Part shown: piece by piece, positions 17,612-25,824 of the stretch
Layout: the number at the start of each line of letters is the position of its first letter
How positions within the stretch are numbered: position 1 is the stretch's first letter
Source: Aestuariimicrobium kwangyangense DSM 21549
Lineage (GTDB): Bacteria; Actinomycetota; Actinomycetes; Propionibacteriales; Propionibacteriaceae
NCBI RefSeq assembly: GCF_000421525.1
Contig: NZ_ATXE01000001.1
Location: forward strand, 1,116,001-1,180,000
DNA: 64,000 nucleotides
Direction of reading: 5' to 3'
The notes under the pieces: generated by a model
Told to the model about the DNA's origin: nothing
Databases searched by the model: none
What the model saw: the letters and a program-made list of their open reading frames with translations, nothing else
Position numbers and translations under genes: made by a program

Positions 17612-20575
17612 GTGACCCGCCTCTCGACCACACCAGGCGAGCTGGCACGCCGGGGCTTCCTCGACGCCACCCGCTCCGCGAAACTCGTCCGGTCGCTGAC
17701 CGAACTGATCGGGCACCAGCCGCCGGTCTGGCTGGCAGACGGACGGTGGCTCGACCTGTTCGACCGGGTGGCCGATCCCGACCTCGCGCTGGAGGAACTG
17801 ACCCGGCTGCTGCCGGCCGCCCCCGAGCTGCGACCGCGACTCGCCCAGAACCAGGAGTGGGCGCAGCGGTTGGTGCTGGTGCTCGGGGGAAGCAGCGCCC
17901 TGGCCCAACACCTCGTCCAACACCCCGAGGACGTCGAGGTGCTGGAGCCCACCCCCGAACGGGTGCCCGCGCCCGACATCGCCGCCGACCTGATGGAACG
18001 GTGCACCGTCGAGGGATGGAGCCAGCTCGAAGCGGTCGACGCGCTGAAGCGGGCGAACAAGCGCCACCTGCTGCGCATCAGCGCCCGCGACCTCGCCCAC
18101 CCCGACCCGCAGGGCGTGCTGCCCGACATCGCGGCCGAACTGGCCGACCTCGCCGACGCCGTGCTGCAGGCAACCCTGGTGCTCGCCCAGCGGGAGGTGC
18201 CGGGCCACGAGGCCACCCGGATGGCCGTGATCGGGCTGGGCAAGGCCGGGGCCCAGGAACTCAACTACATCTCCGACGTCGACGTGCTCTTCGTGGCCGA
18301 ACCGGGTGTCGACCCGGCGACCGGTGAACCCGCAACCAGCGACCAGGCCGTCCAACTGGCGACCAGGGTCGCGGCTGCGATGACCCGGATCTGTTCGTCC
18401 CACACGGCAGCCGGCTCGATCTGGCAGTTGGACGCGGGGCTTCGTCCCGAGGGCAAGGCCGGGGCACTCGTGCGCACGCTGGGGTCGATGCGCAGCTACT
18501 ACGAGAAGTGGGCCTCCAACTGGGAGTTCCAGGCCATGTTGAAGGCACGCGTGGTCGCCGGCGACGCCGAGGTCGGGCAGGGGTTCCTCGACATCGTGCA
18601 GCCGCTGGTGTGGCGGGCCGCCGAACGCGAACACTTCCTCGCCGAGACCCAGGCGATGCGACAGCGGGTGATCCGCACCATCCCGGCCAAGGAGGCAGAC
18701 CGGGAGATCAAGCTGTCGTCGGGAGGGCTGCGCGACACCGAGTTCACCGTGCAATTGCTGCAGTTGGTGCACGGACGAGCCGACGACCGGCTGCGCGCCC
18801 GAGCGACGCTCACTGCCCTGCAGGAACTGGTCGACCACGGCTACATCGGACGCCGCGACGGTGTCGAACTGGGCACGGCCTACCGATTCCAGAGGCTCCT
18901 CGAGCACCGGGTGCAGCTGTTCAGGATGCGCCGCACCCACCTCCTGCCCAGCGATCCCGATGGTCTGCGACGGCTGGGGCGGGGCATCGGGCTGCGCGGC
19001 GGCGACGAGGTGATGACCCAGTTCAGGCAGTCTGCCCAGAAGGTGCTGAGGCTGCACCAGCGCATCTTCTACTCCCCCCTGGTCGAGGCCGCCACCCGGA
19101 TCAGTTCGCAGGAGTTGGCACTCACCCCCCAGGCGGCGCGTGACCGGCTGCGGGTGCTCGGGTTCTCCGACCCCGACGCCGCCCTGCGCCACATCCAGGC
19201 ACTGACCAGTGGGTTGAACCGTGGCGCCGAGATCCAGCGGCAGTTGATGCCGGCGATGTTGGGCTGGTTCGCCGAGGCTCCCTCCCCGGACGCCGGCATG
19301 CTGGCGTTCAGGCAGGTGAGCGAGTCCTTGGGCAACACTCCCTGGTACCTGCGCACCCTCCGCGACTCGGGGCAGACCGCCCATCGGCTGGCCACCATCC
19401 TGTCGAGTTCCCGCTACGTGGTCGACCTGCTGAAGCGGGACCCCGAGGCCGTGCAGATCATGGCCTCCGATGCCGAACTGGTGCCCCGTGACCTGGCGCA
19501 GGTGCGCGCCTCGATGCGCGCTGCCGTCCAGCGACATGACCAGGTCGACGGTGCCGTCAGGGCGGTGCGCGCCCAGCGTCGGCGGGAACTCTTCCGCATC
19601 TGCGTGGCCGACCTGCTCGGCCGGATCGACCTGGCCACGCTCGGTCGCGCGCTCAGTGAGCTCACCAGCGCCACCATCGACGTCACCCTCGAGGCCATCG
19701 CCCGCGACGTGCCCGAGGCACCCACCCTGGGCGTGATCGCCATGGGACGGTGGGGCGGGCGGGAGCAGAGCTACGGCTCGGATGCCGACGCCATCTTCGT
19801 CCACGCCGACTCCGACGACCCCGAGGCGGGCTCGAAGGCGACCGCCATGGTGGCGCGGTTGCGTCAGGCGCTCGGGTCGGCTGGTCCCGACCCTGCCCTG
19901 CCCATCGATGCCGACCTGCGTCCGGAGGGCAAGGGGGGCCCGATGGTGAGGTCGGTCTCGTCGACGATCGCCTACTACGGACGATGGGCCGACACCTGGG
20001 AGGCGCAGGCACTCCTGCGAGCCGACCACGGCGCCGGCGATCCCGCGGCGGTGGCCGCGGTGCTCGACTCGGTGGCTGGCCTGCGTTGGCCCGAGGGTGG
20101 CCTGAACCGCCTGCAGTTGGCGGAGATCCGGAAACTCAAGGCGCGCATGGAGACCGAACGCATGCCGCGGGGACAGGATCCCGGCCGCAACGTGAAACTC
20201 GGCCGTGGCGGACTCAGCGACGTGGAGTGGACCGTGCAGGTGTTGCAGTTGCAGCACGCCCACGAGTGCCCCGACCTGCGCACGACCTCGACGGTGGCTG
20301 CCCTCGACCGGTTGTCGCAGCTGCGCATCCTCGATCCGTTGGACTCTCAGAAGCTGCTGCAGAGCTGGGAACTCGCCAGCCGCCTGCGCAACGCCATCGT
20401 GCTGACCAAGGCGCGCCGCAGCGACGCCATCCCCACCGATGCACGTGACCTGGCCGCCATGTCGCACCTGCTGGGGAGGGGATTCGGCCAGGCCTCGGAG
20501 TTGTTGGAGGAGTGGAGCCGGGCCTCTCGACGCTCGGCTCGGGTCACGGATCGGCTGTTCTGGGGGCGCGGTTAG
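17612..20575 (+). CDS. glnE: Bifunctional glutamine synthetase adenylyltransferase/adenylyl-removing enzyme
   Basis: Adds AMP to, and removes it from, the regulatory tyrosine of type I glutamine synthetase. The 987-residue protein has the expected duplicated nucleotidyltransferase layout. The N-terminal adenylyl-removing half has GLGKAGAQELNYISDVD (Asp pair). The C-terminal adenylyltransferase half has AMGRWGGREQSYGSDAD. Each is followed by a helical PII-uridylyltransferase-like bundle containing the signatures KLSSGGLRDTEFTVQLLQL and KLGRGGLSDVEWTVQVLQL. Translation starts at GTG 17612. The likely target in this window is GlnA1 (37305-38726). Confidence 0.95.
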   Translation: MTRLSTTPGELARRGFLDATRSAKLVRSLTELIGHQPPVWLADGRWLDLFDRVADPDLALEELTRLLPAAPELRPRLAQNQEWAQRLVLVLGGSSALAQHLVQHPEDVEVLEPTPERVPAPDIAADLMERCTVEGWSQLEAVDALKRANKRHLLRISARDLAHPDPQGVLPDIAAELADLADAVLQATLVLAQREVPGHEATRMAVIGLGKAGAQELNYISDVDVLFVAEPGVDPATGEPATSDQAVQLATRVAAAMTRICSSHTAAGSIWQLDAGLRPEGKAGALVRTLGSMRSYYEKWASNWEFQAMLKARVVAGDAEVGQGFLDIVQPLVWRAAEREHFLAETQAMRQRVIRTIPAKEADREIKLSSGGLRDTEFTVQLLQLVHGRADDRLRARATLTALQELVDHGYIGRRDGVELGTAYRFQRLLEHRVQLFRMRRTHLLPSDPDGLRRLGRGIGLRGGDEVMTQFRQSAQKVLRLHQRIFYSPLVEAATRISSQELALTPQAARDRLRVLGFSDPDAALRHIQALTSGLNRGAEIQRQLMPAMLGWFAEAPSPDAGMLAFRQVSESLGNTPWYLRTLRDSGQTAHRLATILSSSRYVVDLLKRDPEAVQIMASDAELVPRDLAQVRASMRAAVQRHDQVDGAVRAVRAQRRRELFRICVADLLGRIDLATLGRALSELTSATIDVTLEAIARDVPEAPTLGVIAMGRWGGREQSYGSDADAIFVHADSDDPEAGSKATAMVARLRQALGSAGPDPALPIDADLRPEGKGGPMVRSVSSTIAYYGRWADTWEAQALLRADHGAGDPAAVAAVLDSVAGLRWPEGGLNRLQLAEIRKLKARMETERMPRGQDPGRNVKLGRGGLSDVEWTVQVLQLQHAHECPDLRTTSTVAALDRLSQLRILDPLDSQKLLQSWELASRLRNAIVLTKARRSDAIPTDARDLAAMSHLLGRGFGQASELLEEWSRASRRSARVTDRLFWGRG

Positions 20576-20612
20576 GCGGGACCGGCCCGATGACCCGCAT
20601 GACCGGAGGGTG

Positions 20613-20695
20613 AATCGTGCCGATCGTGTCGGCTGACGGCGATTGTTGCTGCCACAGCCGCACGACTGGTGCCAGAGCACACAATCGGCACGATT
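20613..20695 (+). repeat. 83-bp dispersed element, copy C
   Basis: Ends AATCGTGCCGATCGTGT and ACACAATCGGCACGATT are inverted repeats (one mismatch). The length is again exactly 83 bp, and the core GGCGATTGTTGC is at 20638-20649 (element positions 26-37). It lies 37 bp after glnE and 131 bp beyond the 3' end of the patatin gene of the candidate defence operon. The remaining spacer to 20825 shows nothing else clear. Confidence 0.9.
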
Positions 20696-20825
20696 GAGCC
20701 CCGAGCTCTGAGCCTCTGAGCCCGGTTCTGGGTGACCCGAGGATTCGGCCAGCGCCGGGGTGTCGGACGCGCCAGACCCAAGGTGAACCCGGGAATCGGA
20801 TGCCCCAGGCTCCGGATGACCCAGG

Positions 20826-22700
20826 TCAGGTGCGGAGCACGTGCCGCAGGCGAGGCACCGGGCGCGGATTCCCCTCACCGGTGGCCGGATAGTTGTCGGC
20901 CCGCCACGCGCGGGCCAGTGCCACCAGCTGGTCGAACTCCTCACGGGTGAGCGTCTCCTGCCGGTGGGAGGAGAACTTGTAGCTCCCCTGCCAGGGGTCG
21001 GGCAGCGGGTCGTGGGGCTGCTGCAGTTGTTCGAGTACCTCCGACAGGGAGCTCATGGCGGTGCGGAACCTGATCCAGCGGTGGGCCTCCAGGTCGAACT
21101 CGAGCAGCCGCCGCCCCGCCTCGTCACCGCGCGACGACAGCGCGGCGATGATCTCGGCCGGCATGGCCAGGTTGAGGCCCCCCTCGCCCTGGTGCATGGC
21201 CACCTCGACGATCCGGTCACGGAACCCTGGCACCTCGGTCTGCAGCTGGTCCGACCAGTCCTGCCAGGTGCGCTTCATGCCCGCGAACAGACCGATCACC
21301 GAGGTGATCGGCAGACTGCGCACCAGCCGCTGACCGGTCTGGGGCATCTGGTAGACGTCGGAGTCGGGGAAGTCCGGGTGCTCGTTGGCGAGGTTGATGC
21401 CGAAGGTGGGTCGGCGCGGCATCAGCCGGTCGAAGAACTGCATGGGGAAGTTGTTGGCGATGCCACCGTCGGAGAACCACCCCACCACCAACGACCGCTT
21501 GCCCTCGGCGCGGGCGAAGTCGATGTAGTGCAGCGGCACCGCGCAGATCAGCACCGGGAAGCTCAGCGAGAGCCGTGCCAGCATCACCACGGGCAGGTCG
21601 GGGGAGTCCGGCAACTTCAGCACCTGGGTGCCCGGATGTCGCGGGCATTCCATCGGGATGGGACCAGGCCCTTGGGGAACCTGCGAGGCCGGCCGAGCCG
21701 TGGCGCGCAGGTGCTTGGTGACCGAGACCGGGAAGTACTCGGCGAGGCAGTCGGGGCAGAAGTGGAAGATGTCGCTGGTGAAGGGCAACTGGTAGGGCCT
21801 GCCCTGGTCGAGGCAGGTGGTGGTGGTGGTCAGCGTCACCCGCGGGTCGAAGGCGCTCCACTCGGCCGGGCTGGCGTTCGGTTTGTCGCGCAGGCTCCGG
21901 TGCACCTCCACGGCTTCCGGCCCCCACAGGTCGCCCAGGGTGAGCGGACGACCATCCGCGGGTAGCCCGGCCGTCTGGTTGATGGTGCGGGTCATCCAGT
22001 CGGTCAGCGGCAGGGTCTGCCCGCTGGGGTCGTGGCCGTTCACCAGCCCGAACCCGCTGCGATTCATCACCCTCGCCGTGTCACGCACCATCCGCCACAC
22101 GGCCAGACCGATCCCGACCAGCACCACGACCGCGAGCACCACCAGCGCCAGCAGCAGGGGCGAGAGCCACGACCAGACGCCGCCCCTCTCGCCGGTGAGC
22201 ACTCCCGACGAGGCGAGCACGAGCAGCACGGCTGCCACCAGCGTGGCGAGGACCGGAACCCAGAACCACCTGCGGTTCGCGGCAATGGCAGCCTTCACGC
22301 TGTGCTGCACCTTGCCGGAGGTGGTGGGTTGGGCCAGCGCCCCCAGCACCAGCTCGAAGGCGGCCCGGGTGCTGGGCATCGGCTGGAACAGTCCGAGCAG
22401 GTGGCCGCCGAGGAAGTCGGGCAGTTGCGCCAGCCTCGGGAACCCGGCGTCTGTACTCGTCAGCTGTGAGGGGGCGGTCGATCGTCCGTGTTCGGCGGCG
22501 GCGGCCAGGGCGGCCGCGATCGCCCCTGCCGAGGAACCGCCCAGTTGCCGCAGTCGGTGCCGGGTCGCCAATCGGCAGGCGGCCAAGGGGTAGACCACGC
22601 CAGAGGTGATGCCGCCCTTCATGATGATGTCGCATTCACGATCGGGCGCCGAGTAGGCGGCGGGGTCGCTCAGGTCGGTCGGCACGGGCTGCTGGGTCAT
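20826..22700 (-). CDS. Patatin-like phospholipase with inserted membrane helices
   Basis: A 624-residue patatin-fold lipase, predicted to hydrolyse membrane lipids. The oxyanion glycines are in MKGGITSG (residues 27-34), the nucleophile is Ser57 in GGSSAG, and the catalytic Asp is D411 in SDGG. Between nucleophile and Asp lies a large insert with two strong membrane helices (~145-166 and ~176-203), plus a possible zinc site (CPDC at 315-318, CPRH at 352-355). The ATG at 22700 has GAGGAG six bases upstream and overlaps the preceding HNH gene stop as ATGA, so it is the third gene of a coupled operon. By analogy with CBASS CapV, it may be a membrane-damaging effector. That role is inference. Confidence 0.85.
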   Translation of the reverse strand: MTQQPVPTDLSDPAAYSAPDRECDIIMKGGITSGVVYPLAACRLATRHRLRQLGGSSAGAIAAALAAAAEHGRSTAPSQLTSTDAGFPRLAQLPDFLGGHLLGLFQPMPSTRAAFELVLGALAQPTTSGKVQHSVKAAIAANRRWFWVPVLATLVAAVLLVLASSGVLTGERGGVWSWLSPLLLALVVLAVVVLVGIGLAVWRMVRDTARVMNRSGFGLVNGHDPSGQTLPLTDWMTRTINQTAGLPADGRPLTLGDLWGPEAVEVHRSLRDKPNASPAEWSAFDPRVTLTTTTTCLDQGRPYQLPFTSDIFHFCPDCLAEYFPVSVTKHLRATARPASQVPQGPGPIPMECPRHPGTQVLKLPDSPDLPVVMLARLSLSFPVLICAVPLHYIDFARAEGKRSLVVGWFSDGGIANNFPMQFFDRLMPRRPTFGINLANEHPDFPDSDVYQMPQTGQRLVRSLPITSVIGLFAGMKRTWQDWSDQLQTEVPGFRDRIVEVAMHQGEGGLNLAMPAEIIAALSSRGDEAGRRLLEFDLEAHRWIRFRTAMSSLSEVLEQLQQPHDPLPDPWQGSYKFSSHRQETLTREEFDQLVALARAWRADNYPATGEGNPRPVPRLRHVLRT

Positions 22701-23590
22701 GGTGACTCCTCGAGGTGGGTCCGCTTGAACTCGTCGACGACTTGCCGGCACATGGCCGAGTAGGGGGCGGTCGGGGCGCAGAAGGCCTCGAGTTCGCCCA
22801 GTTCGTGGGTGAACCTGTCCCTCAACGAGGCAGTGAGGCCCTGGGTCGAGATGTCCTCGAGCAGCCAGCGGATGGTGACGAGGTGGCTCCGCAGCAGTCG
22901 CAGCTGGGCCGCCCTCGCGGCCACCAGGCCCTGCCGCTGCAGCGCATAGACCTCGATCGAGGCGACCCCCATGGCGCTCGGTCCCGGACCGATGGTCGAC
23001 GGCCTGGCCTCGACCTCGCCGTCACGGATCGAGCCGGGCGCCTCCACGAAGTGGAGGTGCTGAGGGGGATCGTCCAGGTAGGGGTGCAGCAGCAGGCGGG
23101 GCTCGGCGTCCTCCTGGCCGGGCGCCGTGGCGCGCTTGGACTCGTCCGCCACGGGGAACTGGTTGGCCTTGCCGGCCGTGGCCCGCAGACCCAGGGGCAG
23201 TTCCTGCCTGCGGGGCCGGTTGCAGTCCGAGCAGGAGGGCAGCAGGTTCATCCAGGTGGACGCCAACCACCAGTACCCGGGAGCCTCGAGCTTGCGCACC
23301 GTGTGGCCGTCGACGATCCGCTCACGCACGACCTTCCCCTTGGGGCGGAAGTGCTCCACGTCGAGCGGTTGGGTGGCCCCGAAGTAGCTCTCGCAGTAGG
23401 CGCACTTGGCCGAGAAGGCCCCGGTCAGTTCGGCCCTGACGTCGTCACCCTTGTAGGCCGCGAAGGTGCCCGGCCAAGGCGTCGTCCCATGGGTCGGATC
23501 GGTGTACCAGGCCACCAACGAGTCCCGTTCCCGCTGGGTGCTGGCACTCGACAGACTGGCCGGGGCGGGAGGGCAGACGAGTCGGATCAT
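22697..23590 (-). CDS. HNH endonuclease, PtuB/retron-associated type
   Basis: A 297-residue HNH protein. The zinc-binding HNH core is KCAYCES (Cys63, Cys66), DVEHFRPKG (Glu79-His80), then YWWLASTWMNLLPSCSDCN (Cys120, Cys123, Asn124). This is the pattern of the Septu PtuB and retron-associated HNH family (TIGR02646-like). Downstream are ~170 mainly helical residues. The ATG at 23590 overlaps the stop of the HNH-AAA gene as ATGA, and its own stop overlaps the patatin start likewise. The longer open frame to 23641 was rejected. It would be the DNA- or RNA-cutting partner of the ATPase; the target is unknown. Confidence 0.86.
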   Translation of the reverse strand: MIRLVCPPAPASLSSASTQRERDSLVAWYTDPTHGTTPWPGTFAAYKGDDVRAELTGAFSAKCAYCESYFGATQPLDVEHFRPKGKVVRERIVDGHTVRKLEAPGYWWLASTWMNLLPSCSDCNRPRRQELPLGLRATAGKANQFPVADESKRATAPGQEDAEPRLLLHPYLDDPPQHLHFVEAPGSIRDGEVEARPSTIGPGPSAMGVASIEVYALQRQGLVAARAAQLRLLRSHLVTIRWLLEDISTQGLTASLRDRFTHELGELEAFCAPTAPYSAMCRQVVDEFKRTHLEESP

Positions 23591-25683
23591 GCCCCACCGC
23601 CGGGGGCGGCGGGGGTGGTCGGGGGCAGGGCCGATTCCCACAGGGAACGCAGTTGCGCCTTCACCTCACCGCGCAGGGCGACCTTGTCACCATTGGCCCG
23701 CCGCTCGGCGATGAACGAGTCGGCTGCCTGCAACACGAGTCGCTCCCGTTCACTGGTGCCGAGCTGGCGCAGCGACACCAGTTCGGAGTCGATGGCCGCC
23801 AGGGCGGCGTCCTGGTCGGGGGTGCGCGCCGGCACGGCCCGCAGCGCGTAGTACCTGCTGAACAACTCGTCGACGTGCGGGTCGCGGGTCGATCCCAGCC
23901 CGAAATGTTCGGAGGTGAGCAGTTGTTCGACGCTCAGACCCTTGACCGACGGCAGGTCGGTGATGGTGACGACGTCGCCGTCGGGATTGCGCAGGATGAC
24001 GCTCACCTCTCCGTCGCCCAGTCCGCGCAGGCAGAGGGGGTCGTGGGTGCTGACCAGGAACTGCATCCGCGGCAGCACCCGGCGAAGACCGTCGACGACC
24101 CGCATCCGCCACCGTGGGTGCAGGTGGGTTCCCAGTTCGTCGACGATCACGATGCCCTCGGCGGTCGAGGGTGAGGTCCACACCGAGAAGGCGGTGTCGA
24201 GGATGTCGCAGGCCAGCACCAGCATGCTCTGGAACCCGTCACTGAGCTCCTCGAAGGGTTCGCGGCTGCGGCCGAACCGCATCCACAGGGTGCCGTGGCG
24301 GTGATTGCGCTCCAACGAGGTCTGGTCATCGAGGGCGAGCAGCAACCGCATCGAGTCGGCGACCGCGGCAAAGGTGGCGTCGTCCAGCGCCGTCAGCCAC
24401 GGACCGGGGTCGACGAGGTCGTGGTTGGGGTCGAACAGGTTTGCCACGTTGCCGACCGACGAGGCCCGCTGCGCGCCTCCCCGGCCCCGCAAGCGCATCG
24501 CCCCGTAGGCGAGCACCACCACCTGGGGCTCCGGTGTTCCGCCGAACTCCGCCTCGCGGCTCGAGAAGGTCAACGTCACCGGCTCGGGCAGTCCCGTCAG
24601 CCACACCTTCACGTACCCGCTGCGGCAGCCCCGGCGGAGCATCGAGCTGGGGGAGATGCCCAGGGTGCGTTCCAACTCCCGTCGCTGGTCGGCGCCGACC
24701 AGGGTGAGGGCGACGGCCTTCAGGATGCTGGACTTGCCCGATCCGTTGTCGCCCAGCAACACCTCCCAGGGGGCCGTGGTGGTGCTCGAAGCGGTCAGGT
24801 CGAGTTCCAGATGTTTGATGGGACGCACGTTGTGCAGCTCGATGTGTTCCATCCAGCGGGTGGCGCTGTAGTAGTTCGACGGGGCCGAGTCGGGCGAGGC
24901 GACCACCTGCGCCACCGGCAGCGCGGAGGCCTGCCGGGCCGTCTGGGTCAGGTCGAATCCCACCCGGGCCTGCTGGCGCGTGCGGGTGTCGTCATTGACC
25001 AGCTGGATGCGCATGGCATGGAAGCTCTCGCCGTCATCGGGTACGTAGCCCACGGTGGCCAGTCCGGCGGTCACCTCGTTCCACACCTGGGCGCGGGCGG
25101 TGACCAGTGCCGACCTGTTCAGCCCCAGCACCTCGATGGTGGCGATCCCTCGCTCATCGGTGCTGGCGACCACACCGTCGGGTTGGAACACCAACACCTG
25201 TGAGGGGTTCTCGAGGTGGTCGCGGGGATTGATCAGCAGTGCGGCCTCGTCGGCCGGGGAGCCGCCCGGCTCCATCCGCGGACCGCGTACGGGGAACCTG
25301 GCGCCCTTGTGCTTGATGCAGTCGGTGCAGGCCAGCACGAGGTTGGTCCACTCGTAGGCCAGCCACCAGTAGTGGCGGGGACTGGTGAGGCCGTCACTGC
25401 CGAGCGCGTCGCGCGGTGGCCGCAGGTGGTCGACGTTGTCGATGCCTGCCGTGCCCAGCAGCGACTCGCAGTAGCCACACTTGCCCCGGAACATCCGCAC
25501 CAGTTCGTCCAGCACCTCAGGCGCCGCGAACAAGGTGGGGTCGGCTGCCGGACGAACCGCTGTGGCCGCAGAGCCCGACCGTCCCGAGGAGACCGACGGG
25601 TCGAGCAGGGCCGAGGCTTCGCGGACGCGCGCCGAAGTCGGGTCGAGGATCGGCGGTGCCGTCCCTGACTCAGCGAGAATCAT
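23587..25683 (-). CDS. HNH nuclease-AAA ATPase fusion protein (PtuB-PtuA-like)
   Basis: A 698-residue two-domain protein. Residues ~60-135 form an HNH domain: KCGYCES (Cys69, Cys72), VDHLRPP (Asp85-His86), YWWLAYEWTNLVLACTDC (Cys119, Cys122), HKGARFP. Residues ~280-600 form an ABC/OLD-like AAA ATPase with Walker A GDNGSGKSS (311-319), signature-like ELSDGFQSML (479-488), Walker B IVIVDELGTHLHP (511-523) and the STHDP His-switch (545-549). Septu normally encodes ATPase PtuA and HNH PtuB separately; here the two are fused and a second HNH protein follows. It is the first gene of the operon, with a GGGGAGG ribosome site and a promoter-like sequence just upstream. There is no reverse transcriptase or cyclase nearby. 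Confidence 0.88.
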   Translation of the reverse strand: MILAESGTAPPILDPTSARVREASALLDPSVSSGRSGSAATAVRPAADPTLFAAPEVLDELVRMFRGKCGYCESLLGTAGIDNVDHLRPPRDALGSDGLTSPRHYWWLAYEWTNLVLACTDCIKHKGARFPVRGPRMEPGGSPADEAALLINPRDHLENPSQVLVFQPDGVVASTDERGIATIEVLGLNRSALVTARAQVWNEVTAGLATVGYVPDDGESFHAMRIQLVNDDTRTRQQARVGFDLTQTARQASALPVAQVVASPDSAPSNYYSATRWMEHIELHNVRPIKHLELDLTASSTTTAPWEVLLGDNGSGKSSILKAVALTLVGADQRRELERTLGISPSSMLRRGCRSGYVKVWLTGLPEPVTLTFSSREAEFGGTPEPQVVVLAYGAMRLRGRGGAQRASSVGNVANLFDPNHDLVDPGPWLTALDDATFAAVADSMRLLLALDDQTSLERNHRHGTLWMRFGRSREPFEELSDGFQSMLVLACDILDTAFSVWTSPSTAEGIVIVDELGTHLHPRWRMRVVDGLRRVLPRMQFLVSTHDPLCLRGLGDGEVSVILRNPDGDVVTITDLPSVKGLSVEQLLTSEHFGLGSTRDPHVDELFSRYYALRAVPARTPDQDAALAAIDSELVSLRQLGTSERERLVLQAADSFIAERRANGDKVALRGEVKAQLRSLWESALPPTTPAAPGGGA

Positions 25684-25712
25684 GACCCCTCCCCACCCCT
25701 AGGGATGCTCGC

Positions 25713-25741
25713 AGTCTGTGCTCAGGCTGGGGGACTGTCAA
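25713..25741 (-). promoter_or_regulatory. Candidate promoter of the HNH-AAA/HNH/patatin operon
   Basis: On the minus strand, TTGACA (25741-25736) is followed after exactly 17 bases by CAGACT (25718-25713). Transcription would begin about 20-25 nt before the ATG at 25683. The -35 hexamer is perfect and the -10 is weak. Confidence 0.45.
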
Positions 25742-25768
25742 GGGGTTGGGCCTGTCAAGGGGGTGGGC
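25735..25768. repeat. Tandem 17-bp repeat at the operon promoter
   Basis: CTGTCAAGGGGTTGGGC (25735-25751) is immediately repeated as CTGTCAAGGGGGTGGGC (25752-25768), one mismatch. On the minus strand each copy supplies a TTGACA hexamer. The pair could be two -35 elements or two binding sites for a regulator. Confidence 0.6.
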
Positions 25769-25824
25769 CGGTGGGGCCCCGCCAGCCCCGTGAGTGGGTC
25801 CGCGGGGGAGCGGTGTGCGGTGGC

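Noticed and set aside
17564-20944. 1126-codon minus-strand open frame opposite glnE
   Set aside because: Shadow of glnE; no recognisable motif, and it runs through repeat copy C.
20826-25683. Retron or CBASS classification of the HNH/patatin operon
   Set aside because: No reverse transcriptase, msr/msd RNA or nucleotide cyclase gene is present in or next to the operon.
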